Shown: positions 5,096 through 11,693 of the stretch, one piece after another
Layout of the letters: every line of letters begins with the position of its first letter
Numbering within the stretch: the first letter of the stretch is position 1
Assembly: GCA_025933895.1 (NCBI GenBank)
Contig: JAICZB010000044.1
Span: 1 to 11,693, forward strand
Length of the DNA: 11,693 nucleotides
From: Thermoleophilia bacterium
GTDB taxonomy: Bacteria > Actinomycetota > Thermoleophilia > Gaiellales > Gaiellaceae
Reading direction: 5' to 3'
Notes under the pieces: model-generated
Told to the model about the DNA's origin: nothing
Databases searched by the model: none
Seen by the model: the letters and a program-made list of their open reading frames with translations, nothing else
Position numbers and translations under genes: made by a program

Positions 5096-6139
5096 GTGTT
5101 GAGGGTCTCTGCAGGGTTCGCCGCCGCGGTGTGCGCGCTACTTGCATCCGTTGGGTCGGCTCTTGGTCACGCAGACAAGGACGCGAAGCGTGCGCGCCTT
5201 GCGTACGGCTCGATGGAGCGGATCTACCTCGATCGGAAGAGCGGCGACTTCCGGCAGACCCCGGGCGGCCGCCCAGGCTCGCACGCATGGCCGTTCTCGC
5301 AAGCGCTCGCCGCCACGATCGCGGTGGCCCGCATCCGCGGACCGGGCTCGACCGCGGGCCGGGCGGTACCGAAGCGGCTTCGAAAGCTCGACGACAGATT
5401 CCGGATCCACGGCATCTACCACGCTGCTCCGGGCGGGAACGTCTACTACGACGACAACGAGTGGATCGCGCAGGACCTGCTCGACTGGAACGACGTTCGC
5501 CGCAGCCACTCCGCACGTCTGAAGGCTGTGCGGATCTTCCGCGCTCTCACCCAAGCCTGGGACGGCTCCGCGCGCAAAACGTGCCCCGGCGGAGTGCAGT
5601 GGACGAACGCGCGCGGCAACGACGACCGAAACACCGTCTCGACCGCGAACGGCGCGGTCGTAGGCCTGCGCCTCTACCTCCTGACCCACCGAACCTCCTA
5701 TCTCCGCTGGTCCCGGCGGATGCTCGGCTGGGTCGAGCGTTGTCTCCACGATCCCGACGGCCTCTACGGCGACCACATCGCCGGCGACGGCACGATCGAT
5801 CGCACCGAGTGGAGCTACAACCAGGGCAGCATGCTCGAGGCGTATCGGCTGCTGTACAGGGCGACCGGCAATCGGGCGGATCTCGCCCGCGCAGAGGCGA
5901 TCGCGGATGCGACCATCGCCACGTTCCGCGGCCGCTGGTCGCATGAACCGGCCGCCTTCGGCGCGATCTTCTTCCGGCGCCTGCTCGAGCTCGCGGCCGC
6001 CGACCGACGGAAGGACTACACCGCGGCGGCGCGGCGATACGCCGCCCATCTCTGGGCGAAGCCGCGCCACCAGCTCTTCGAACAGGCTGCGGTCGTGCAG
6101 ATGTACGCGGCCCTTGCAGCGACTAGACGCGGCGCGTAA
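5096..6139 (+). CDS. Secreted glycoside hydrolase family 76 protein (alpha-1,6-mannanase-like)
   Basis: A 347-aa protein with an N-terminal signal peptide (MLRVSAGFAAAVCALLASVG, then SALGHA; cleavage probably near residues 24-27) and a single (alpha/alpha)6-barrel domain. GH76 landmarks: the consecutive Asp pair D119-D120 in YYDDNEW (117-123), matching the catalytic pair of characterised endo-alpha-1,6-mannanases; GGVQWTN at 165-171; NTVSTANGAVVGLRLYLLT at 179-197; WSYNQGSMLEAYRLLYRATG at 239-258. Family members hydrolyse alpha-1,6-mannan backbones or transglycosylate them in cell-wall assembly. It starts with GTG at 5096 (TTG at 5099 is possible) with no ribosome binding site. The gene converges on, and overlaps by 17 bases, the polyprenol-phosphate mannose synthase gene, so a mannose-glycan role fits the neighbourhood. 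GH76 is well supported; exact substrate is inferred. Confidence 0.88.
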   Translation: MLRVSAGFAAAVCALLASVGSALGHADKDAKRARLAYGSMERIYLDRKSGDFRQTPGGRPGSHAWPFSQALAATIAVARIRGPGSTAGRAVPKRLRKLDDRFRIHGIYHAAPGGNVYYDDNEWIAQDLLDWNDVRRSHSARLKAVRIFRALTQAWDGSARKTCPGGVQWTNARGNDDRNTVSTANGAVVGLRLYLLTHRTSYLRWSRRMLGWVERCLHDPDGLYGDHIAGDGTIDRTEWSYNQGSMLEAYRLLYRATGNRADLARAEAIADATIATFRGRWSHEPAAFGAIFFRRLLELAAADRRKDYTAAARRYAAHLWAKPRHQLFEQAAVVQMYAALAATRRGA

Positions 6140-6842
6140 GCGCCCGCAGCCGCAGCAACGGCACCTTCCAGATCGCCTCGAGCACTATCGCCCGGCTCAT
6201 CTTCGACTCGCCCTCGGTCCGGTCGACGAAGCGGATAGGCACCTCGACGACGCGGAATCCCTTCCGCAGCGCCCGGTACGTCGTCTCGATCTGGAAGACA
6301 TAGCCCGCGGCGTCGATCGTCTCCAGCTCGATCGCCTCGAGCACCCGGCGACGGAAGCACTTGAAGCCGCCGGTCGCGTCGTGGATCGGCATCAGGAGGA
6401 GGCGCGTGTAGATCGAGGCGCCTCGGGAGAGGAGCCGCCGCACCAGACCCCAGTTCGCCGTTCCGCCGCCCGGCACGTAGCGGGAGCCGAGCGCGAGATC
6501 GGCCCCCTTCTCGACCGCTGTGATCAGCCGCGGAACGTCCGCCGGATCGTGCGAGAAGTCGCAGTCGATCTCGAGCACGAGCTCGGCGCCGTCCGCGAGC
6601 GCGCGTCGGAATCCATCGACGTACGCACGGCCCAGCCCTTGCTTGGCCGGCCGGTGGAGGACGTCCATCCACGGCAGCTCCACTGCGAGCCGGTCGGCGA
6701 TCTTGCCGGTGCCGTCGGGCGAGTCGTCGTCGATCACCAGAACGTTCCCGCCCTCGGGCAGCACCTCGCCGAGCGCGCGAACCATCCGTTCGAGGTTCTC
6801 CCGCTCGTTGTAGGTCGGCAGGCAGATGACGACATGCGGCAC
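6123..6842 (-). CDS. Polyprenol monophosphomannose synthase (GT2, DPM1/Ppm1-like)
   Basis: A 239-aa GT-A glycosyltransferase that transfers mannose from GDP-mannose to polyprenyl phosphate, making the membrane-bound donor used by GT-C mannosyltransferases. Motifs: CLPTYNERENLE at residues 7-18, VIDDDSPDGTG at 36-46, RPAKQGLGRAYVDGF at 64-78, EIDCDFSHDP at 91-100 (the DxD, D93 and D95, with Cys in place of the usual Ala), ALGSRYVPGG at 117-126 and TGGFKCFRR at 157-165. I see no transmembrane tail or fused acyltransferase domain, so it is the short bacterial/archaeal single-domain form. It starts with GTG at 6842 behind AAGGAG, which overlaps the stop of the upstream gene. It is the last gene of the operon and its end overlaps the GH76 gene. 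Glucose-specific DpgS-type activity is an alternative, less likely given the PIG-V neighbour. Confidence 0.93.
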   Translation of the reverse strand: MPHVVICLPTYNERENLERMVRALGEVLPEGGNVLVIDDDSPDGTGKIADRLAVELPWMDVLHRPAKQGLGRAYVDGFRRALADGAELVLEIDCDFSHDPADVPRLITAVEKGADLALGSRYVPGGGTANWGLVRRLLSRGASIYTRLLLMPIHDATGGFKCFRRRVLEAIELETIDAAGYVFQIETTYRALRKGFRVVEVPIRFVDRTEGESKMSRAIVLEAIWKVPLLRLRALTRRV

Positions 6843-6847
6843 GAGAT

Positions 6848-6853
6848 CTCCTT
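6848..6853 (-). promoter_or_regulatory. Strong Shine-Dalgarno overlapping the upstream stop codon
   Basis: AAGGAG on the minus strand shares two bases with the TAA stop (6854-6852) of the PIG-V-like gene and sits 5 bases before the GTG at 6842. It fixes GTG, rather than the out-of-frame ATG at 6835, as the synthase start and indicates reinitiation within one mRNA. It contrasts with the first genes of transcripts here, most of which lack such a site. Confidence 0.8.
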
Positions 6854-7946
6854 ACGGGAAAACGTACGCGAGGGAGACAGTGCCGACGACCAGGAGCGCG
6901 AGCAAGACGGAGCGAACGATGCCCTCGGAGCGCCGGCTCGTCGTGAGCCCGGCGAGTCCCCAGAAGAGCGGCGGCGCCAGCAGGCCGAAGCGTCCGACCG
7001 AGTCGAAGGCGCCGGTGAAGACGGGCAGGATCACGACCGCCGCGCCTGCGGCCAGCCAGGCGGGCGGCGTTCGCGCCCGCCGCGCCGCGTACAGGAGCCC
7101 GAGGTAGACGAAGAAGCAAATGAGGTCACGCACGAGCCACGGGCGGTGCCCCACTGCCGTGGAGACATGCGCGAACGCGTGGAAGGCTCCCGTGATGCGA
7201 AACTGTCGCCCCCAGGCGCGCTCGGCCTGGCTCCAGGCGAGTGGGTCGTGCAGGACAGTGGCGAGATACAGCGAGTACGACGCAATCGCAGCGACCGGCG
7301 CCAGGACGGCAGCGAGTGCAGCGCCACGGCGCGCCGGCGACAGGCTTTGACGCTGCCGCCACGCGATGTCCGCGAGCGGGAACGCGAGGAACAATCCTTC
7401 CGGGCGTGCGAGCGCCGCGGCTCCGGCACAGATTGCCGCGAGCCACCAGCGCCGCCGCAGCCCCGCCAGCGACGCTGCCGTGAGCAGCACGAGGACGACG
7501 CTCTCCGGGTAGGCCATCGAGAAGACGTAGCTGAGCGGGAAGAGGGCGAGGTAGATCGTCGAGCGCCGAGCGAGTTGCTCGCTGAAGATCTCTCGCGTCA
7601 GTGCGTAGAACAGTCCGAGGCCGAGCAGGAGCGCCCCGTTCGAAAGCAGCGGACCTGCGATTCCCCAGCCGACACCCGCAGCGTGAACGCCTCTCAGCAG
7701 GATGGGGTACAGCGGGAAGAACGCGGGATCGCTCTGCCGGCCGGGGACGAGCAGATAGCCGCCACGCGCGACCATCCGGTACCAGCGGCCGTCCCAGCGG
7801 TCGAGCGTCCATACGGTCGGCTTGAGCGCCAGCGCCGTCGCGATCGTGACGGCACGTCCGACCGCCCACCAGCCGAGGAGCCAGCGCGGCGCCGGCGCCA
7901 GGGCCAGCCGGCGGCGCGGGGCGATCGTGGCCGACCGGACGCTCAC
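6852..7946 (-). CDS. PIG-V-like GT-C mannosyltransferase, polytopic membrane protein
   Basis: A 364-aa integral membrane glycosyltransferase. Family signature: the acidic first-loop motif LDRWDGRWYRMVARGGY at residues 48-64 (D49 and D52 likely catalytic), DPAFFPLYPILLR at 73-85, ALFPLSYVFSMAYPES at 134-149 and ARPEGLFLAFP at 180-190. These match the PIG-V/Mannosyl_trans2 family, whose eukaryotic member adds the second mannose of GPI anchors from dolichyl-phosphate-mannose. About nine hydrophobic segments are visible, e.g. around 24-42, 97-117, 147-163, 168-190, 207-230, 273-290, 296-312, 318-335 and 343-362. The downstream gene should make its lipid-mannose donor, which supports a mannosyltransferase role. 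The GTG start overlaps the upstream stop as GTGA (7943-7946). The acceptor (glycolipid, protein or cell-wall polymer) is unknown. Confidence 0.88.
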   Translation of the reverse strand: MSVRSATIAPRRRLALAPAPRWLLGWWAVGRAVTIATALALKPTVWTLDRWDGRWYRMVARGGYLLVPGRQSDPAFFPLYPILLRGVHAAGVGWGIAGPLLSNGALLLGLGLFYALTREIFSEQLARRSTIYLALFPLSYVFSMAYPESVVLVLLTAASLAGLRRRWWLAAICAGAAALARPEGLFLAFPLADIAWRQRQSLSPARRGAALAAVLAPVAAIASYSLYLATVLHDPLAWSQAERAWGRQFRITGAFHAFAHVSTAVGHRPWLVRDLICFFVYLGLLYAARRARTPPAWLAAGAAVVILPVFTGAFDSVGRFGLLAPPLFWGLAGLTTSRRSEGIVRSVLLALLVVGTVSLAYVFP

Positions 7947-8605
7947 CGGCGGGGCTCACGCGGGGCTCGAGGGAGATGGAATCGGCTCGCCAGGAGGGGC
8001 GTCACCCGCGCGAGGAAGAGTCGAGAGGTCGCCTCCAGTTCGTGCAGGTGGACAAAGGCCACGAGCGGCTCGTCCGTCCGGGGCGACACGTAGAGCGTGA
8101 GCCGCTCCGCCTTCGCATGTTCCAGCTCCAGCGCGACTGCGGGCTGGTTCGCGGCATAGCTCCGTTCGGTCGTGAGGTGGCCCCCGCTCTGTGCGGCCGC
8201 GGCGAGGGCCGGTGCGAGCTCTCCGGTGCAGCCGACGAGAGCCAGGATCCGGCCCGGCTGCCCACTCCGGCGGGCTGCCGCGATCCACGGGTGCCGCCTC
8301 TCGGGCACGCGCAGCGGCCGTCCCGGCCTCAGGGACAGGAGCGATGCCCGAGCCTTCGGTTCGTGTGGGCGCGGGAACCAGCCGCGGAGGCAGGCGCCCT
8401 TGATCCGCCGGTGATCGAAGTGGAAGACGTCGACCACGAGTCGATGCTCGTGGAACCAGGCGCTCGCGTCTGCCGCGACGCGGGTGGCCGACGTCGGCGG
8501 CGGCAGCGCGGCCGCCTGGATCGCCCACCCGGACGCGGTGACTCCTGCAGCGCCCGCGAGAGTCACGGCGACGCTCAGCAGCGCCCGGCGCACGGCCGAA
8601 GACAC
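7943..8605 (-). CDS. Unrecognised exported or membrane-anchored protein
   Basis: A 220-aa protein I cannot assign to a family. Residues 7-34 (RRALLSVAVTLAGAAGVTAS, then GWAIQAAAL) form a signal peptide or N-terminal anchor, followed by a Pro/Thr linker (35-41). The rest is soluble: RLVVDVFHFDHRRIKGACLRG at 55-75, SLLSLRPGRPLRVP at 88-101, RILALVGC at 119-126, PAVALELEHAKAERLTLYVS at 155-174, then RTDEPLVAF at 176-184. C72 and C126 are the only cysteines and could form a disulfide outside the cell. The late VALELEHAKAERLTLYVS / RTDEPLVAF stretch faintly recalls LolA-like lipid-binding lipoproteins, which is speculation. It heads the operon with the mannosyltransferase and mannose-lipid synthase. 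The GTG at 8605 is preferred because it puts the signal peptide at the terminus; GTG at 8593 is possible, and the long reading from 8737 overlaps polX. Confidence 0.75.
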   Translation of the reverse strand: MSSAVRRALLSVAVTLAGAAGVTASGWAIQAAALPPPTSATRVAADASAWFHEHRLVVDVFHFDHRRIKGACLRGWFPRPHEPKARASLLSLRPGRPLRVPERRHPWIAAARRSGQPGRILALVGCTGELAPALAAAAQSGGHLTTERSYAANQPAVALELEHAKAERLTLYVSPRTDEPLVAFVHLHELEATSRLFLARVTPLLASRFHLPRAPREPRR

Positions 8606-8640
8606 TACGCCTCGATCATGAGTTGAATCTGAGCGCGGCC

Positions 8641-8646
8641 TATCAT
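8641..8646 (+). promoter_or_regulatory. Putative -10 element for the polX operon
   Basis: TATCAT matches the -10 consensus well and lies exactly 8 bases before the polX TTG start (8655), with no Shine-Dalgarno between. This suggests a leaderless mRNA. On the opposite strand CATGAT (8620-8615) lies 9 bases before the GTG of the exported protein, a weaker candidate. Both fall in the 49-base divergent spacer 8606-8654. Confidence 0.45.
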
Positions 8647-8654
8647 CGGCGGCG

Positions 8655-10370
8655 TTGGCCGAGCTTCCGCGCAACTCCGACGTCGCCGACCAGATCGACC
8701 TCCTCGCCGACCTGCTCGAGCTCGAGGGCAAGGACACGTTCCGGGTCGTGGCTTATCGCCGCGCGTCTGCTCGCGTGCGCGAGACGGCGGGGTCCGTGGC
8801 GCAGCTCGCGCTCGACGGGCGCGCGAAGGAGCTGCAGGGCATCGGCAAGACGATCGAGGAGAAGATCGTCCAGATCGTCGAGCTCGGCGAGATCGAGACG
8901 CTGACGAAGAAGAAGGCCGGCGTCCCGCCCGAGGTCGTCCTCTTCATGAAGCTGCCTGGGCTCGGCCCGAAGACGGCCGCGCGCATCTGGCGCGAGCTCG
9001 GCGTCGAGACGCTCGACGAGCTCAAGGCGGCGGCGGAGGGCGAGAGGCTCCGCACGCTCGCCGGCCTCGGGCCGAAGAGCGAGGAGAAGATCCTCACCGC
9101 GCTCGCCTACCAGGCGGAGAGCCCCGAGACGGACCGGTACCTCCTCGGCCGCGGCTTGCCCGCCGTGCAGGCGGTCGTCGCGGCGCTGCGCGAGCTGCCG
9201 GCCGCGATCGCCGTCTCCGAGGCCGGGTCGGTGCGCCGCCGGAAGGAGGCGTTCCGCGACCTCGACATCATCGCGAGCGCGACGAATCCCGCCGAGCTAA
9301 CGGAGCACTTCGCGAGCCTGAAGTGGGTCGTGGACGTCGCGGCGCAGGGCGACACGAAGGCGACGGTCGTCTCGCGCGACGGCCTGCGCTTCGACCTCCG
9401 GGTCGTCCCGCCCGAGTCGTTCGGCAACCTCCTCCAGCACTTCACCGGCTCGAAGGACCACAACGTCGTCATGCGCGAGGAGGCCGTGCGGCGCGGCCTG
9501 TCGATCTCGGAGTACGGCGTGACGAACGTCGAGACGGGCGATGTCTTCAAGAGCGCCGACGAGGACGCCGTGTACGAGTTGCTCGGCTACCAGCCGATCC
9601 CGCCCGAGCTGCGCGAGAACTCCGGCGAGCTGGAGGCGGCGCGGCGCGGCGAGCTGCCGAAGCTCGTCGAGGTGCGCGACGTCCGCGGCGACCTCCACAC
9701 CCACTCGCACTGGTCGGCCGACGGCAAGAGCACGCTCGAGGAGATGCTCGAGGGCGCGGCGGCGCGCGGCTACGAGTATTACGCCGTCACCGACCACTCG
9801 CACTACCTCCGCGGCGAGCGCCTGCAGGCGCAGCTCGAGGAGATCGAGCAGCTGCGGGCGCGCTTCCCGAAGCTTCGGATCCTCGCCGGGATCGAGGCGA
9901 ACATTCGCGCGAGCGGCGAGGTCGACGTGGCGGACGAGGATCTCGCTCTGCTCGACTGGGTCGTCGCGTCCGTGCACCAGGCACCCGACTCGCGCCCCAC
10001 CGAGCGCGTGCTCGAGGCGATGCAAAACCCGTACGTCGACGCGATCGGCCACCTCACCGGGCGGCGGATCGGGAAGCGGCCGCCGCGCGACGTCGACGTC
10101 GAGCGCGTGATCGAGGGTGCGCTCGAGACGGGCACCTTCCTCGAGATCAACGGCCAGCCGGACCGGCTCGACCTCAGGGACGTCCACGCCCGTGCTGCGA
10201 AGGAGGCGGGGCTCGGGCTGATCGTCTCCTCCGACGGGCACGAGGTTCGCTCGCAGGCGTACGTCGAGCTCGCGGTCGCGCAGGCGCGCCGCGGCTGGCT
10301 GACGAAGGCCGACGTCGTCAACACGCGCACGTGGAAGCAGCTCGACAGGCTGCGGAAGAAGCGGCCGTGA
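8655..10370 (+). CDS. polX: DNA polymerase X family protein with C-terminal PHP domain
   Basis: A 571-aa bacterial PolX, a gap-filling DNA repair polymerase with a PHP nuclease/phosphoesterase domain. N-terminal 8-kDa-like and HhH region: helix-hairpin-helix motifs LQGIGKTIEEKI at residues 60-71, LPGLGPKTAARI at 100-111 and LAGLGPKSEEKI at 135-146. Palm: GSVRRRKEAFRDLDI at 191-205 with metal-binding D202 and D204, third Asp D247 in RFDLR, and FTGSKDHNVVMRE at 263-275. PHP: GDLHTHSHWS at 345-354 (H348, H350), VTDHSHYL at 378-385 (D380, H381, H383), GIEANI (E414), SVHQ (H441), GHLTG (H466) and SSDGHE (D527, H529); all expected ligands are present, so the PHP domain should be active. Length is normal. 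The TTG start gives the expected N-terminus LPRNSDVADQ. It overlaps the decarboxylase start by GTGA. Confidence 0.96.
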   Translation: MAELPRNSDVADQIDLLADLLELEGKDTFRVVAYRRASARVRETAGSVAQLALDGRAKELQGIGKTIEEKIVQIVELGEIETLTKKKAGVPPEVVLFMKLPGLGPKTAARIWRELGVETLDELKAAAEGERLRTLAGLGPKSEEKILTALAYQAESPETDRYLLGRGLPAVQAVVAALRELPAAIAVSEAGSVRRRKEAFRDLDIIASATNPAELTEHFASLKWVVDVAAQGDTKATVVSRDGLRFDLRVVPPESFGNLLQHFTGSKDHNVVMREEAVRRGLSISEYGVTNVETGDVFKSADEDAVYELLGYQPIPPELRENSGELEAARRGELPKLVEVRDVRGDLHTHSHWSADGKSTLEEMLEGAAARGYEYYAVTDHSHYLRGERLQAQLEEIEQLRARFPKLRILAGIEANIRASGEVDVADEDLALLDWVVASVHQAPDSRPTERVLEAMQNPYVDAIGHLTGRRIGKRPPRDVDVERVIEGALETGTFLEINGQPDRLDLRDVHARAAKEAGLGLIVSSDGHEVRSQAYVELAVAQARRGWLTKADVVNTRTWKQLDRLRKKRP

Positions 10371-11668
10371 CCGACTTCCGGGCGGACGGCGCGGCCGCGC
10401 TCGAGTGGGCGGCGCGCTATCTCGAGCGGGTCGACGAGCTGCCGGTGCTCGCGCAGGTGAAGCCGGGCGAGCTCGCGGCCCGGCTGCCGGCGGCGGCGCC
10501 CGAGCGGCCGGAGTCGTTCGCCGACGTCCTCCGCGACCTCGACGAGCTCCTCCTGCCGGCCCTCACGAACTGGCAGAGCCCGCGCTTCTTCTCCTACTTC
10601 GCCGTGACCTCGTCGGAGCCGGCGATCCTCGCCGAGCTGCTCGCGGCGGCAATGAACCAGGTGGCGATCGTCTGGCGCGCCTCGCCGGCTTCGACGGAGC
10701 TCGAGCTGCGCGTCGCGGAGTGGGTGCGGCAGCTCCTCGGCCTTCCCGACGGCTGGCACGGCCACATCGAGGACACGGCCTCCACCTCGACTCTCGCCGC
10801 GCTCATCGCCGCGCGCCACGTGACCGGCCGCAACATCGTCGTCTGCTCCGAGCACGCGCACTCCTCGGTCGAGAAGGACGCGCGGATGCTCGGGATGGAG
10901 CTGCGCAAGGTGCCGGTGGACGGCGAGCTGCGCATGCGCGTGGAGGGCTACGACCTCGACGATGTCGCCGCTGTAGTGGCCACGGTCGGTACCACCTCCT
11001 TCGCTTCCGTCGATCCGGTGCGCGAGCTCGCCGAGCGGGCACACGCCGCCGGTGCCTGGCTCCACGTCGATGCCGCGTACGCCGGCTCCTCGTGGATCTG
11101 CGAGGAGGAGCGCTGGTCGCAGGACGGCGTCGAGCTCGCCGACAGCCTCACGATCAACCCGCACAAGTGGCTCCTGGTCCCTACCGACTGCTCGCTCGTC
11201 TGGACGGCGCGGCCGGACGAGTGGCGCGAGGCGTTCACCTTGACGCCGGAGTACCTGCGCACGGACGACGAGGCGTTCTCGCTCGCGGACTTCGGTCCGC
11301 CGCTCGGGCGCCGCTTCCGCTCGCTCAAGCTCTGGGCCGTGTTGCGCTGTTACGGCGCCGAAGGCCTGCGCGCGATCCTCCGCGAGCACATCCGCCTCGC
11401 GGGGCTCTTCGCCGGCTGGGTCGAGGAGAGCCCCGACTGGGAGCTCGTCGCGCAGCGGCGCTTCTCCCTCGTCGTCTTTCGCCGGGACGGCTCGGACGAG
11501 GACAATCAACGCCTCGTCGAACGCGTGAACGCGAGCGGTGAGATCTTCGTCACGCACACGAAGCTCGACGGGCGATACGTCCTTCGCCTCGCGATCGGCA
11601 ATGCGCGAACGACGGAGGACGACGTGCGGCGAGCCTGGGACGTGCTCAACAGGGAGGCAGAACGATGA
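10367..11668 (+). CDS. PLP-dependent group II (aromatic amino acid-type) decarboxylase
   Basis: A 433-aa fold-type I PLP enzyme of the pyridoxal-dependent decarboxylase family (DDC/TyDC/glutamate decarboxylase superfamily). Motifs: NWQSPRFFSYFAVTSSEP at residues 68-85, WRASPASTELE at 103-113, EDTASTSTLAALIAAR at 135-150 (cofactor phosphate site), SEHAHSSVEK at 161-170 (His stacking on PLP), HVDAAYAGSS at 233-242 with D235 pairing to the pyridine nitrogen, and NPHKWLL at 264-270 with Schiff-base lysine K267. Motif spelling is closest to aromatic-L-amino-acid decarboxylases, but the substrate (Phe, Tyr, Trp or another) cannot be settled by eye. It is slightly short compared with the usual 470-480. 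The start is GTG at 10367 with GGAAG eight bases upstream, overlapping the polX stop. It also overlaps the next gene by ATGA. Confidence 0.93.
   Translation: MTDFRADGAAALEWAARYLERVDELPVLAQVKPGELAARLPAAAPERPESFADVLRDLDELLLPALTNWQSPRFFSYFAVTSSEPAILAELLAAAMNQVAIVWRASPASTELELRVAEWVRQLLGLPDGWHGHIEDTASTSTLAALIAARHVTGRNIVVCSEHAHSSVEKDARMLGMELRKVPVDGELRMRVEGYDLDDVAAVVATVGTTSFASVDPVRELAERAHAAGAWLHVDAAYAGSSWICEEERWSQDGVELADSLTINPHKWLLVPTDCSLVWTARPDEWREAFTLTPEYLRTDDEAFSLADFGPPLGRRFRSLKLWAVLRCYGAEGLRAILREHIRLAGLFAGWVEESPDWELVAQRRFSLVVFRRDGSDEDNQRLVERVNASGEIFVTHTKLDGRYVLRLAIGNARTTEDDVRRAWDVLNREAER
11651..11657 (+). promoter_or_regulatory. Shine-Dalgarno for the last, partial gene
   Basis: AGGGAGG lies 7 bases before the ATG at 11665, inside the decarboxylase coding end. 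It is one of the two strongest ribosome binding sites seen in the window and supports translation of the overlapping downstream ORF. Confidence 0.7.
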
Positions 11669-11693
11669 TCGTGACGACGATGAACGACATCCC
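11665..11693 (+). CDS. Start of a probable YbjQ/UPF0145 family protein (truncated by window edge)
   Basis: Only nine codons and two bases are visible, reading MIVTTMNDI and probably Pro. The opening is typical of YbjQ/UPF0145 (DUF74, heavy-metal-binding-like) proteins, small pentameric proteins of unknown function that often begin with a similar (V/I)TT..IPG strand. The ATG overlaps the decarboxylase TGA (ATGA, 11665-11668) and follows a strong AGGGAGG, so a gene here is likely. The family call rests on very few residues. Confidence 0.5.

Noticed and set aside
5061..5516. Long N-terminal extension of the thioredoxin
   Set aside because: It would overlap the GH76 signal peptide and catalytic region in antisense and has no thioredoxin-like or signal features.
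5907..8093. 728-codon plus-strand ORF opposite the mannosyltransferase operon
   Set aside because: It has an Arg/Glu/Gln-rich low-complexity translation and lies antisense to two genes with clear family motifs; it is a high-GC shadow.
8606..8737. Upstream ATG at 8737 for the exported protein
   Set aside because: It would put 44 polar residues before the signal peptide and overlap polX; the GTG at 8605 gives a standard signal peptide.
9803..11557. 584-codon minus-strand ORF opposite polX and the decarboxylase
   Set aside because: Antisense to two genes with complete catalytic motifs; no recognisable domain.
1..11693. Intrinsic terminators, tRNA genes, CRISPR repeats or mobile-element ends
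   Set aside because: Reading through the sequence I saw no hairpin followed by a T-run, no tRNA-like cloverleaf, no spaced direct repeats and no terminal inverted repeats; genes fill nearly all the space.

Overview
This is a dense, very GC-rich stretch of about 11.7 kb with almost no intergenic DNA. I place it in an actinobacterial lineage, perhaps a deep-branching one such as Thermoleophilia. That is inference from several signs: very high GC, frequent GTG/TTG starts, 4-base ATGA/GTGA stop-start overlaps, apparently leaderless promoters, a DUF5808 protein, and polyprenyl-phosphate-mannose synthesis beside a PIG-V-like mannosyltransferase. I found no rRNA, tRNA, CRISPR array, insertion sequence or integrase. 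No stretch longer than about 115 bases lacks a gene, and the longest such stretch is mostly a riboswitch.

Layout. (1) Bases 1-1716, minus strand: a three-gene operon encoding a small Rossmann-like protein, a class I methyltransferase, and the N-terminal part of a MrfA/YprA-type DEAH helicase that runs off the left edge. (2) 1732-2295: a 61-aa DUF5808 protein (+) abutting a VOC-fold protein (-). (3) 2330-4787, plus strand: a TPP riboswitch followed by thiD-thiM-thiL, each overlapping the next by 4 bases. It handles salvage of the thiamine pyrimidine and thiazole moieties and the final phosphorylation to TPP; thiE is not in the window. (4) 4758-5060 (-): a thioredoxin with a WCRPC active site whose 3' end overlaps thiL. 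(5) 5096-6139 (+): a secreted GH76-type alpha-1,6-mannanase-like enzyme. (6) 6123-8605, minus strand: a three-gene operon of an unrecognised exported protein, a PIG-V-like GT-C mannosyltransferase, and a polyprenol-phosphate mannose synthase. (7) 8655 to the right edge, plus strand: a PolX DNA polymerase with PHP domain, a PLP-dependent aromatic amino acid decarboxylase-like enzyme, and the first codons of a probable YbjQ/UPF0145 protein, all coupled by 4-base overlaps.

How the genes work together. The thi operon is a feedback-regulated vitamin module. The synthase in region 6 should make the lipid-linked mannose that GT-C enzymes use as donor, so it probably feeds the adjacent PIG-V-like enzyme. 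The exported protein at the head of that operon and the convergent GH76 enzyme point to an extracytoplasmic mannose-containing glycan. The helicase operon may serve DNA repair, but the role of its two SAM-type proteins is open.

Nothing here is certain to be an undescribed system. The best leads are the exported protein tied to lipid-mannose glycosylation, the helicase/methyltransferase/small-protein operon, and a TPP riboswitch placed directly on the ribosome binding site and TTG start of thiD.
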